This document shows, piece by piece, positions 1 to 6,653 of a stretch of DNA of 12,269 bases. Each line of letters opens with the position of its first letter. Position 1 is the stretch's first letter. The notes under the pieces were generated by a model. It saw only the letters and a list, made by a program, of their open reading frames with translations. It searched no databases and was not told the origin of the DNA. Source of the DNA: Candidatus Aenigmatarchaeota archaeon (GTDB lineage: Archaea; Aenigmatarchaeota; Aenigmatarchaeia; GW2011-AR5); the NCBI GenBank assembly GCA_016202845.1, contig JACQNW010000068.1, positions 1 to 12,269 on the forward strand, read 5' to 3'. Both the position numbers and the translations under genes were made by a program.

Positions 1-125
1 ACCAACTTAATATTCAGGTATTACACAAATTGGTCACATATAGTGAAGCAAATTATAATGTCGGGATTATTTGTTTGGTCCACTATAAAAGCGGTAGTGT
101 TTGGAATTTTTTCCGGCTTACACCA
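1..125. other. Intergenic region downstream of the oligosaccharyltransferase
   Basis: I support no gene here. Two plus-strand frames are open across it, but they run on into the antisense of the well-supported oligosaccharyltransferase C-terminal half, and their translations resemble no protein I know. The clear content is a hairpin repeat at 39-87 (separate entry). A short GGAA/TTCC inverted repeat around 103-114 is too small to call a terminator. Confidence 0.5.
39..87. repeat. Hairpin repeat, copy 1
   Basis: This 49-base element aligns without gaps to 6531-6579, with 38 of 49 positions identical by my hand count; the best part, 53-87 against 6545-6579, is 28 of 35. It can fold. TATAGTG (39-45) pairs with CACTATA (81-87), and AAGCAAA (46-52) pairs with TTTGTTT (70-76) with one G-U pair. 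This leaves a 17-base loop (53-69) and a 4-base bulge on the 3' side (77-80). It lies just downstream of the oligosaccharyltransferase stop codon, read on the minus strand. It could be a dispersed repeat, a 3' UTR structure or a small RNA; which one is not known. Confidence 0.6.
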
Positions 126-1247
126 TTATACAACAATTGTTCCATTCCTTATTGTTACAAGTTTTCCATGTATAGACGCATATTCTTCTATGCAACATTC
201 AAGTTTTTGGCCAAGGAATGTTGCATTTGCTGGCGTGTCGTCAAACTTTACCTTGAAAAGTTTGACTTCTCCTCCCCAGTTATTTACAAATTGAAAATTA
301 TTCAGGCCAGCTCCGTGGAAAAAATACATTCGTGTGAACAATGAATTTTCTAGCTCAGGCGGCATGTATATGACTGTCTGCCTTAATGGCTCCAAATACA
401 GCGTTCCGCGAACTGGGGCATTTTCCACGACCTTTCGGGCGATAGAGCCGTCTGGATTTGCGAAGATTAGCCTTTCTATCTCGGCCAGTTGGTTTCCCTG
501 CTGCAGATAAGCTGATAAAACACCATTGTCATCCTTTACAACAACTTGCTGGTTTCCAAATGGATAAATGTAAGCCACTACATTTGTCTGCCCTACAACA
601 GGCCTTGCCTGTGCTAAATTGATGAAGGCATAAGAGGATTGTTTTCCTTTGTTTACTGGATCCCATGTTGAGAAATATGACCACCAAACGCTCTTTCCAA
701 TAAGGTCATTGGAAGCTATGAAATACATCTCTCCGCATTCCTTCCTGTATTTTTTGAGTATATTCATCGCAAGTGTTTCGTTGTCTGTATAAAGGGCAGT
801 TGCAATATCTTGTATAGTGCCTGTTGTAACATCAACGCCATCTAATTTTACAGTCCTTAACCGGCCTTGTGAAGCGCCATCAAAAGCTACAGCTCTCCTT
901 GATATGCCTGTTATGAAATGGCCAGGATCCCAGTATGTCGCTATAACAGTGCACCCTGGGGTATTCTGGTTTATCCATGTTAGTGCATCAAACCAGTTGT
1001 CTGAAAGAACCGTCCCTTGATTTTTAGCAATGTAGACGCCCGGGTTGAAAAAATAAGCATAGCCTATTCCAAAAATTATGAACAACACAAGGCACAATGC
1101 CGCCCCTCTTTTATCAATTTTCTTGGCCCATGCAATCCCGCCGGCAATTAAAATTAAAGCTGCAAAAGCAATCAAATAGTCGTTCATTGTGAAAAATATT
1201 GCTAGCGAAATTAAGAATGCCAGGATTACATACAAATAATTATTCAT
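126..1247 (-). CDS. aglB: Oligosaccharyltransferase AglB/STT3, C-terminal half (split gene)
   Basis: This 373-residue protein matches the C-terminal part of archaeal AglB, the membrane enzyme that moves a lipid-linked glycan onto Asn of N-X-S/T sites outside the cell. It starts with about three hydrophobic segments (residues 4-20, 23-40, 49-67). An outward-facing soluble domain follows. The signature WWDYG motif appears as YWDPG (105-109), followed by H110 and a downstream FDGASQ. Near the C-terminus, MYFFHGAG and VKLFKVKF resemble the end of the AglB domain. Three sequons (N156, N341, N368) lie in the soluble part. The ATG directly follows the TAA of the N-terminal half, in the same reading frame; joined, the two would be about 776 residues, normal for the family. 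GGGGT (minus strand, 1262-1258) sits 10 bases before the ATG and could pair with 16S rRNA, supporting reinitiation. Alternatives are stop-codon readthrough, a decaying gene or a sequence error. Confidence 0.85.
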   Translation of the reverse strand: MNNYLYVILAFLISLAIFFTMNDYLIAFAALILIAGGIAWAKKIDKRGAALCLVLFIIFGIGYAYFFNPGVYIAKNQGTVLSDNWFDALTWINQNTPGCTVIATYWDPGHFITGISRRAVAFDGASQGRLRTVKLDGVDVTTGTIQDIATALYTDNETLAMNILKKYRKECGEMYFIASNDLIGKSVWWSYFSTWDPVNKGKQSSYAFINLAQARPVVGQTNVVAYIYPFGNQQVVVKDDNGVLSAYLQQGNQLAEIERLIFANPDGSIARKVVENAPVRGTLYLEPLRQTVIYMPPELENSLFTRMYFFHGAGLNNFQFVNNWGGEVKLFKVKFDDTPANATFLGQKLECCIEEYASIHGKLVTIRNGTIVV

Positions 1248-2456
1248 TTATTTTTCAACCCCTTCTTTGTTGATCAAAATGTTCAGGATTTTTGCAAGCA
1301 AAATGCCTGATCCTATGGCCATTGGTGCTGCAAAAAGTATGCTGAACCTTACGGCAATTATGGTCGCTAAGAATGGACCCAGGAACCATACTAACAGCAG
1401 CAGTACTGTGTCTATATGCATTCCAGTCTTGTAATAAGAGTACAAAAGATAAATCAATGCGTAAATCATGAGGAAAAATGGAGACAATAGCATCTTGTAC
1501 GGCTGGTCGCAAACCTGGCATGTCCTTAAAATGACCTCTTTGGGATCGCCTGTTCCTTGCAGCTCAGCTACACTGACATAAACATTAGGATACTGTATTC
1601 CCTCTTCGCTCTTGATGCTCTGGAAATCTATTGGACCAGTTACAGCTGCTGAAAGCTTTTGCCATCCAAAAAATGGAACCACTGTAAATGCTAGAAATAT
1701 GAAAAATATGACGTAAGAAGCTACAATATGCTTATGGTTCCTGGCAACAGACTTTATGCTCCTTGTTCTGGCAGCGTCTACTACAAGCTTGAGTATCAGG
1801 AAACCGATTAGCAGCCATACAAGATACCAGTACCCAGCCCACGTATGGCCCCACAATCCTAAAAGTGCCCCCACGGTTGCAGAATAAGCAAAGAATTTTG
1901 GTGTAAATGACTTTGTTTTCTCGATATATTTGTAAGAGTAAAGGAATACTGCCATGACAATCAAAGGCACTAGTATGACAATAGCATCATTGTCTGGATC
2001 CCCTCCCAATGACCTTGATATATTGGAAACTTCGAAAACAATGAAAAAGGCGGCCATTACCCCAGCCTTTCTGTCATAAAGTATTTTTCCTATGTAGTAC
2101 ATTGGAATTGCCGCAAGTGATACAACAATCGGCGAGAACCATATGAGCCACTGCCAAAGCTGCAAGTTTGTAAACAATAGTTTCATGAATGTGTATGAAT
2201 AAGCGCCTAGGTGGTGATATGGGAACAGCTCTATGCCGCGATACCCGCCGACAGGCGAATATGTAAGCGAATCATACACAGGCAGTTTGCCGCCGTTTAT
2301 CAGAATTTCATCCATCCATCTGTAAAATGTATAAGAGTCTATGTTTCTCAGATAATGCCAGTTATAGTCAAGAGTTCTGACATAGATGCCTAGTATTATT
2401 ATAATAAGAATTGCTATAAATGGCCATCTCTTCTTTAACGTAGCCGAAAAATTCAT
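1248..2456 (-). CDS. aglB: Oligosaccharyltransferase AglB/STT3, N-terminal membrane half (split gene)
   Basis: This 402-residue multi-span protein is the catalytic membrane part of an archaeal AglB/STT3, a GT-C enzyme for N-glycosylation. Visible motifs are the first acidic site, NIDSYTFYR, with D40; the second, GGDPDNDA (151-158); GLWGHTWAGYW (200-210); a TIXE/SVSE-like VSVAELQ with E298 in the large external loop; and a late VRF with R370 in a membrane segment. The protein stops at the short charged loop NKEGVEK, which would fall between membrane helices in the full enzyme. The rest, including the WWDYG-type motif, is the next cistron in the same frame. An external-loop CxxC (C313, C316) is a further oddity. 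The start is the ATG at 2456, which has a box A at 2485-2478 and little or no leader. Both halves are probably needed for activity. Confidence 0.88.
   Translation of the reverse strand: MNFSATLKKRWPFIAILIIIILGIYVRTLDYNWHYLRNIDSYTFYRWMDEILINGGKLPVYDSLTYSPVGGYRGIELFPYHHLGAYSYTFMKLLFTNLQLWQWLIWFSPIVVSLAAIPMYYIGKILYDRKAGVMAAFFIVFEVSNISRSLGGDPDNDAIVILVPLIVMAVFLYSYKYIEKTKSFTPKFFAYSATVGALLGLWGHTWAGYWYLVWLLIGFLILKLVVDAARTRSIKSVARNHKHIVASYVIFFIFLAFTVVPFFGWQKLSAAVTGPIDFQSIKSEEGIQYPNVYVSVAELQGTGDPKEVILRTCQVCDQPYKMLLSPFFLMIYALIYLLYSYYKTGMHIDTVLLLLVWFLGPFLATIIAVRFSILFAAPMAIGSGILLAKILNILINKEGVEK
1258..1262 (-). promoter_or_regulatory. Shine-Dalgarno-like GGGGT before the AglB C-terminal half
   Basis: On the minus strand GGGGT is followed by 10 bases and then ATG at 1247. 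It can pair with the ACCUC of the archaeal 16S 3' end with one G-U pair. It lies inside the last codons of the upstream cistron, as expected for translational coupling. The spacing is slightly long. Confidence 0.4.
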
Positions 2457-2477
2457 GTAAACATTACATAGAGAAAG

Positions 2478-2485
2478 TTTAAAAA
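2478..2485 (-). promoter_or_regulatory. Box A (TATA) promoter element of the aglB pair
   Basis: The minus strand reads TTTTTAAA, 22-29 bases before the ATG at 2456. With the usual archaeal distance from box A to transcription start, the mRNA would begin at or next to the ATG, that is, be leaderless. Confidence 0.6.
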
Positions 2486-2515
2486 CAGACTATTGAATTG
2501 CAAAAAAGCTATAAG

Positions 2516-4510
2516 TTATGCTTGATTTCTCCAGTAATTTAAGAGGTCTTCCATGGTTTTCTGAAACTCAATTTCAGGCTTCCATCCAGTTGCTGCATGG
2601 AACTTTGAATAGTCTCCGGAAAGCAGCGGCACATCAGCAGGCCTCATTCTTGAAGAGTCTTGCTTTATCTCAACTTTAGCTTTGCTCATGCTAAGCAACA
2701 GGTCAAGGACAGATTTTATTGTTCTTGGTTTGCCGCTGCAAATATTATATGTTTCTCCATATTTGCATTTTTCTACTGCAAGCAGATATGCTCTCACAAC
2801 ATCCCTGGCATCAGTAAAATCTCTCTGTGAGTCTAAATTTCCAACACTAATAACCGGTTCCTTTTTGCCTTTTTCTATTTCAGCAATCTGTTTTGCAAAG
2901 TTAGATGTGACAAAAACCTCGCCTCTTCTTGGTCCTGTATTATGAACCAAATTACAGCCCATGCCTCCATGAAAAACATGATCTTCTGTTTCAAAATCGT
3001 ACACAAAGCCGCTGTACATAACATTGCTTATTTTTTTAATTACGTCGCCGGGTTTTTTTAGATGAGCCCCTTCATTTGTTCCTCTTCCTAAAGAATTAAG
3101 ATTGATGCTAAAATATCCACTATTTCTATCTTCATAATTAAGTGTAAAGCGCTGTCCTGTAGTGTTTTTGATTAAATAGCACAAGCCCATGGCCAAGATT
3201 CTGGATTTTGTCTTAAAGTTTTTGAACTCTGAGCGGCTTTTATACCCAGCTTTTAATCCGTCGCCGTCATTGTAACCGCGCAGAAATGCGTGTTTTGTAT
3301 TTTTGTCTGAATTAAGAACAATTTTTGGCACGCGCTTGTTGCCGTCAGAAGCATAAAATTCTTTATAAAAATAGTGTGCCAAATTTTGCGGTGCAAGAAC
3401 ACTAAGTCTAAAACAGTTGTTTTTTTCTTTGTATATGGCAGAATCTTTTGCAAAATACCTGAGTAGCACGCTTTGCGCTCGTTTAAGCAAGTTTGTATCT
3501 TTGTTGGATATTCTAAAAACACTTTTGCCTTCAGGGTGTGTCAAAAATTTACAGTCGCCCTCGGCGGTAAATAACCCGTAAAGCCATGCAACATCTTCAG
3601 GCAAAGAGCATAATTTGCTATCAGGAAGGCCGACAATCTTTACCCTGTCGCCAATCTTTAATTTTCCAGCTTCAACGCTTTCCATATTTGGCCCAATTAT
3701 AGAATGATTATCTGTCGCTTCTATTATGCCATTTGATACCTCAATTCTCAGAAGCTTATTGCCTTGAAGTTTGTGCGCAGATATGATTCTTATGTCTGTA
3801 AATTTATCGCTTGCCCATACTTGCAGGCCGCTGCCCGCAAGATTCCATTCTTGATAATACTTTCCCATGGTGCCAGCCTTTTCCCTCGCCTTTCTGATCT
3901 CGCGTATATATTTTATGTCAATTAAGCCTGATTTAGAGTCTCTTGTTATTACAGGTGTCCATTCGCTTACGCTGTGATTAAAGGCTCTTGTAACAATAAT
4001 TTTCATTCCATATGTTTTATGGTATTGAAAACCTAGCATGTCTTCTGCAACCTTGCTGACGCCATAAGGCGACATTGGTCTTAAAGGGTTTGTTTCTTTT
4101 ATTGGCGTTTCTTCTGGATAAACAAGCCCGTATTCCTCGCTTGACCCGGCAAGCTGTATCCTGCTGTCTGTGCCTAGAGACCTTACTGCTTCAAGCAGAT
4201 TGATTGTTCCAATGACATTTGTTGTTACAGTATCTTGGGGCGCATGCCATGATGTCGGGACAAAGCTCTGTGCAGCAAGATGGAAAATATAATCAGGATT
4301 GCTTTCTTTTATCAGCCTTGAAACGCTGTGCGCATCTCGCATGTCTGTTTCTATCAGCTTGATTTTGTTTTTTACATGCAATATATTGTCAAGTCTGCTC
4401 CTCCATCTGATTGACCCATAGACTTCAAAATCTTTTGACAGTAAATACTCTGCAAGGTGTGACCCGACAAATCCGCTTACGCCTGTAATTAATGCGCTTT
4501 TCTGTGTCAT
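2516..4510 (-). CDS. gmd: GDP-mannose 4,6-dehydratase interrupted by an intein
   Basis: This 664-residue precursor holds two extein parts (residues 1-179 and 525-664) that join to a 319-residue extended SDR enzyme, a normal length for the family. The enzyme converts GDP-mannose to GDP-4-keto-6-deoxymannose, the precursor of fucose- or rhamnose-type sugars. Visible features are the NAD-binding TGVSGFVG (9-16), FHLAAQS (76-82), SSEEYG (123-128), and the catalytic YGVSK with Y149 and K153. The conserved stretch RAFNHTGPRRG is split after H179. The C-extein continues with EVFVTSNFAKQIAEIE and RDFTDARDVVRAY. Without protein splicing the substrate-binding fold would be broken, so enzyme activity should depend on splicing. 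The ATG at 4510 has a box A at 4538-4532. The gene sits between the mannosyltransferase and aglB, fitting a role in glycan donor supply. A related GDP-hexose dehydratase or reductase of the same SDR group cannot be excluded. Confidence 0.88.
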   Translation of the reverse strand: MTQKSALITGVSGFVGSHLAEYLLSKDFEVYGSIRWRSRLDNILHVKNKIKLIETDMRDAHSVSRLIKESNPDYIFHLAAQSFVPTSWHAPQDTVTTNVIGTINLLEAVRSLGTDSRIQLAGSSEEYGLVYPEETPIKETNPLRPMSPYGVSKVAEDMLGFQYHKTYGMKIIVTRAFNHSVSEWTPVITRDSKSGLIDIKYIREIRKAREKAGTMGKYYQEWNLAGSGLQVWASDKFTDIRIISAHKLQGNKLLRIEVSNGIIEATDNHSIIGPNMESVEAGKLKIGDRVKIVGLPDSKLCSLPEDVAWLYGLFTAEGDCKFLTHPEGKSVFRISNKDTNLLKRAQSVLLRYFAKDSAIYKEKNNCFRLSVLAPQNLAHYFYKEFYASDGNKRVPKIVLNSDKNTKHAFLRGYNDGDGLKAGYKSRSEFKNFKTKSRILAMGLCYLIKNTTGQRFTLNYEDRNSGYFSINLNSLGRGTNEGAHLKKPGDVIKKISNVMYSGFVYDFETEDHVFHGGMGCNLVHNTGPRRGEVFVTSNFAKQIAEIEKGKKEPVISVGNLDSQRDFTDARDVVRAYLLAVEKCKYGETYNICSGKPRTIKSVLDLLLSMSKAKVEIKQDSSRMRPADVPLLSGDYSKFHAATGWKPEIEFQKTMEDLLNYWRNQA
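2939..3973 (-). mobile_element. Intein with LAGLIDADG homing endonuclease, inside gmd
   Basis: The insert covers precursor residues 180-524 (345 residues). Splicing signals are all visible: Ser180 as first residue, block B ATDNHS with T266 and H269, block F VYDFETEDHVF with H511, the terminal pair H523-N524, and Thr525 as +1 nucleophile. Between them sit two LAGLIDADG-type motifs, LYGLFTAEGD (310-319, acidic E317) and LRGYNDGDG (410-418, acidic D417). Both keep the metal-binding acidic residue, so the homing endonuclease looks intact. The insertion point lies within the most conserved part of the host enzyme (RAFNH before, TGPRRG after), as is typical for inteins. Both boundaries agree with the DNA: AGC (Ser) at 3973-3971 and AAT (Asn) at 2941-2939. 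I infer that it is a full-length, splicing-competent element. Confidence 0.93.
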
Positions 4511-4531
4511 GACTATTTTAGTAATGTAATG

Positions 4532-4538
4532 TTTTTAT
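4532..4538 (-). promoter_or_regulatory. Box A (TATA) element of gmd
   Basis: The minus strand reads ATAAAAA, 22-28 bases before the ATG at 4510. This is the same spacing as the other lead genes in the window and suggests a leaderless or nearly leaderless mRNA. It gives gmd its own promoter, although the gene before it on the same strand ends only 51 bases upstream. Confidence 0.5.
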
Positions 4539-4561
4539 GCCTTAGAAAAATAGAACAAAGA

Positions 4562-5767
4562 TCAAATCAAGTTAAAAATAAACCATTCGTTTACATGCCT
4601 TGCAGTGAAAAAGATTAGCAGTACAAAAAATATGACATATAGTGGCGCGAATATTAACCGGTATTTTCTTTTTTCCGAGAGCTTGGCCATAAGCATGAAG
4701 GCGGGAAACATTGCCAGATTGTGCCTGCTGATTGACAACAGTGCTGTCGATGACAGCGGCACTATCATGCTTATGAGAAAATAAATGCCGTATTCTTTTT
4801 TCATCTCCTTGAAGCTCCAGGCGGCAAGTGCGAGGAAGCCCAGTGCCATGAATATGTTGAACACATGATAGAAGATGTCTTGCAAAGAGGTCGCATTTGC
4901 TATTTTCAGCACGGCACTCATAAAACTGTCCCATGGAAGAGAGAGAACGCGCCCGTATGCCGCTTGTGTAGAGAACTGGATGAAAGCATTTCCGGTTATT
5001 ATGTAATGGTAAAGCATTACAACTGCTGAGCCGGTAAGCGGTAGCATCAGGAAACAGCCGTTTGCTTTAATGTTTTTTATTTTGTACTCTTTGGACCTGA
5101 AGTACATGTAGGAAATAGGGAAAAATAGAAAAGCTCCCTGTATTCTTGTCATTCCTGCGAAGAACCCCGTCAAAGAGGCTAAAAACCACCTTTCATTTTT
5201 TGCATAATAGAACGACGCTATTGACAGCGCTATTAGCAAGGACTCTGCATACATTGCTGTCAAAAAATAGACTGTCGGAAAAAGTGAAAAATAAATAACT
5301 GACCTTTTTGCAATTTTTGAATTTCCAAATTCCTGGTTTGTAAGCTTGTAAAGGTAATAAACTGCTACAAAAGAAAATATATTGGAAATAAGGAAAGCTG
5401 AAAGGCCGTAGCTAAACGAAAAGCTCACGCCAATAAATGCCACCGCGCTTGCAAAGATTTTGATCATTAATGGGTACAAAGGGTACCATGCGTAATTTCC
5501 TCCGCCTGGAAACTGTGAGTTGTAGCCGTTTTCTGCAATGTCAAGGTAAGCCCTTGCATCATACTGTGCCCAGCTGTTTAGGAACCAGTTGTCAATTGCA
5601 GTCTGCCTGTGTGTTAGCTCTATTGGTATGAGTAAAGTCGCAAGAATTCCAACAACTAGTATCAGTATTTTGGAAGCAGAAAAAATGCAAATGGATTTTT
5701 TGAAGTCAGAATGTGTTTGGACGCCAGAGATGCCATTCGATCTTTTCCACATCTGCTTTATTTTCAT
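4562..5767 (-). CDS. PIG-V-like GT-C mannosyltransferase
   Basis: This 401-residue membrane protein resembles the PIG-V mannosyltransferase family, GT-C enzymes that use polyprenyl-phosphate mannose outside the cytoplasm. The best signature is near the N-terminus: QYDARAYLDIAENGY (68-82), then WYPLYPL (94-100), with the acidic residues D70 and D76 in the expected first external loop. The rest is a series of roughly nine or ten hydrophobic helices with short basic loops. It follows the GT2 dolichol-phosphate-mannose-synthase-like gene by 3 bases, with GGGGT (5777-5773) 5 bases before its ATG, so the two are almost certainly co-transcribed and functionally paired: the first makes the lipid-linked mannose, the second uses it. 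The acceptor (N-glycan, glycolipid or other) cannot be read from sequence. Other GT-C glycosyltransferases share this outline. Confidence 0.75.
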   Translation of the reverse strand: MKIKQMWKRSNGISGVQTHSDFKKSICIFSASKILILVVGILATLLIPIELTHRQTAIDNWFLNSWAQYDARAYLDIAENGYNSQFPGGGNYAWYPLYPLMIKIFASAVAFIGVSFSFSYGLSAFLISNIFSFVAVYYLYKLTNQEFGNSKIAKRSVIYFSLFPTVYFLTAMYAESLLIALSIASFYYAKNERWFLASLTGFFAGMTRIQGAFLFFPISYMYFRSKEYKIKNIKANGCFLMLPLTGSAVVMLYHYIITGNAFIQFSTQAAYGRVLSLPWDSFMSAVLKIANATSLQDIFYHVFNIFMALGFLALAAWSFKEMKKEYGIYFLISMIVPLSSTALLSISRHNLAMFPAFMLMAKLSEKRKYRLIFAPLYVIFFVLLIFFTARHVNEWFIFNLI

Positions 5768-5770
5768 AAC

Positions 5771-6472
5771 TTACCCCTTTATTCGCTTTACAAACAACCT
5801 TCCGACTGTTTTGACGTATTTCACATACTCGTTTTTCCCCAGTTTGGATTTGCCCGCCTTTCTGTCTTCGAAAACTATCGGAACCTCGGCTATTTTGCCG
5901 AATCTCACAGCATAGAAGATTGTCTCAAGAAGGTATGAGTATCCGGAGGATTTTATATTGTCTAAAGGCATTTTTTTCAGAAGTTCTTTTCTGTAAGCCC
6001 TGTAGCCGCTCGTCACGTCAGAAACCTTTATTCCGAGGAAGAAATGTGTCAGGCCGTTTGCAATTCCGCTTATTATCTTTCTGTTGATGCCCCATCCAAC
6101 GATTGCACCGCCCTCAACATGCCTAGAGCCGACCACTATGTCATGGCCTTCGTTGATTTTGTTGATCATGCTTTGGACGTATTTTGGGTTGTGTGACATG
6201 TCTGCATCCATTGTTACTATGATTTTTCCGTGTGCTGCATCAAATCCTGCCTTGTAGGCTGTGCCTATTCCCATCTTCTTTTCTCTTCTCACAACTCTTG
6301 CATTTTTGAATTTTTCAGCAGCTTCAGCCGTGCCGTCAGGAGAATTGTCGTCAACAACAACAATTTCATAGTTGGTATTCTTAATGCACTCGGCTATTTC
6401 AGGGATTAAATTTACAATGTTTTCCCTTTCGTTATACGTGGGCAAAACTATCGATATATCAACTCGAGCCAT
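5771..6472 (-). CDS. Polyprenyl-phosphate mannose synthase-like GT2 glycosyltransferase
   Basis: This 233-residue protein is a family GT2 glycosyltransferase close to Dpm1. It would transfer mannose from GDP-mannose to dolichol phosphate at the inner face of the membrane. Motifs in order: the N-terminal nucleotide-binding VLPTYNERENI (10-20), VVVDDNSPDGT, the DXD-type MDADMSHNP, VVGSRHVEGG, VTSGYRAYRKELL, and the C-terminal GKSKLGKNEYVKY. There is no C-terminal membrane domain; the length matches the catalytic domain alone, as in soluble or peripherally bound Dpm1 forms. It starts at the ATG at 6472 with a box A (6501-6494) about 25 bases upstream and is first in a two-gene unit with the PIG-V-like enzyme. 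A specificity for glucose rather than mannose cannot be ruled out, but the neighbours favour mannose. Confidence 0.85.
   Translation of the reverse strand: MARVDISIVLPTYNERENIVNLIPEIAECIKNTNYEIVVVDDNSPDGTAEAAEKFKNARVVRREKKMGIGTAYKAGFDAAHGKIIVTMDADMSHNPKYVQSMINKINEGHDIVVGSRHVEGGAIVGWGINRKIISGIANGLTHFFLGIKVSDVTSGYRAYRKELLKKMPLDNIKSSGYSYLLETIFYAVRFGKIAEVPIVFEDRKAGKSKLGKNEYVKYVKTVGRLFVKRIKG
5773..5777 (-). promoter_or_regulatory. Shine-Dalgarno-like GGGGT before the PIG-V-like gene
   Basis: The minus strand reads GGGGT, overlapping the last codons and stop of the GT2 gene, 5 bases before the ATG at 5767. It is the same pentamer found before the internal aglB cistron. Confidence 0.45.
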
Positions 6473-6493
6473 CTAGAAGATTTTATGGTAATG

Positions 6494-6501
6494 TTTAAAA
6501 A
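6494..6501 (-). promoter_or_regulatory. Box A (TATA) element of the GT2 and PIG-V-like operon
   Basis: The minus strand reads TTTTTAAA, 22-29 bases before the ATG at 6472. Sequence and spacing are identical to the aglB box. Confidence 0.6.
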
Positions 6502-6530
6502 TGTGAAAATTATTAGAACAAAGATTAGAT

Positions 6531-6579
6531 TATAGCAAACCAAGTTATAATATCCGGATTCTTTACTTGGTTAACTATA
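6531..6579. repeat. Hairpin repeat, copy 2
   Basis: This copy matches 39-87 at 38 of 49 positions. TTATAGCAA (6530-6538) pairs with TTGCTATAA (6582-6590), and ACCAAG (6539-6544) pairs with CTTGGT (6566-6571), leaving a 21-base loop and a 10-base bulge on the 3' side. The topology is like copy 1: a continuous 5' arm and a 3'-side bulge. Several paired bases differ from copy 1 while pairing is kept. It lies 75-123 bases past the flippase stop on the minus strand and about 60 bases before the GT2 start, upstream of that gene's box A. Confidence 0.6.
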
Positions 6580-6653
6580 TATTGCTATAACAGGCAAATC
6601 ATCATCCGTGGAACTGACAGATAACATGACACTGTAAGGGTCATAAACGCTTG

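Noticed and set aside
30..344. Plus-strand open frames over the left edge
   Set aside because: Most of their length is antisense to the oligosaccharyltransferase C-terminal domain, whose motifs are clear; the translations look random.
1248..2456. Frameshift as cause of the split oligosaccharyltransferase
   Set aside because: Both halves are in the same frame; only a stop codon separates them, so no indel needs to be invoked.
3253..3522. An 89-codon frame within the intein region
   Set aside because: It is a same-strand shadow of the endonuclease domain in another frame, with no family features.
6599..6605. ATGATGA on the minus strand as box C of a C/D sRNA
   Set aside because: I found no CTGA box D at a suitable distance downstream, so a guide RNA is not supported.
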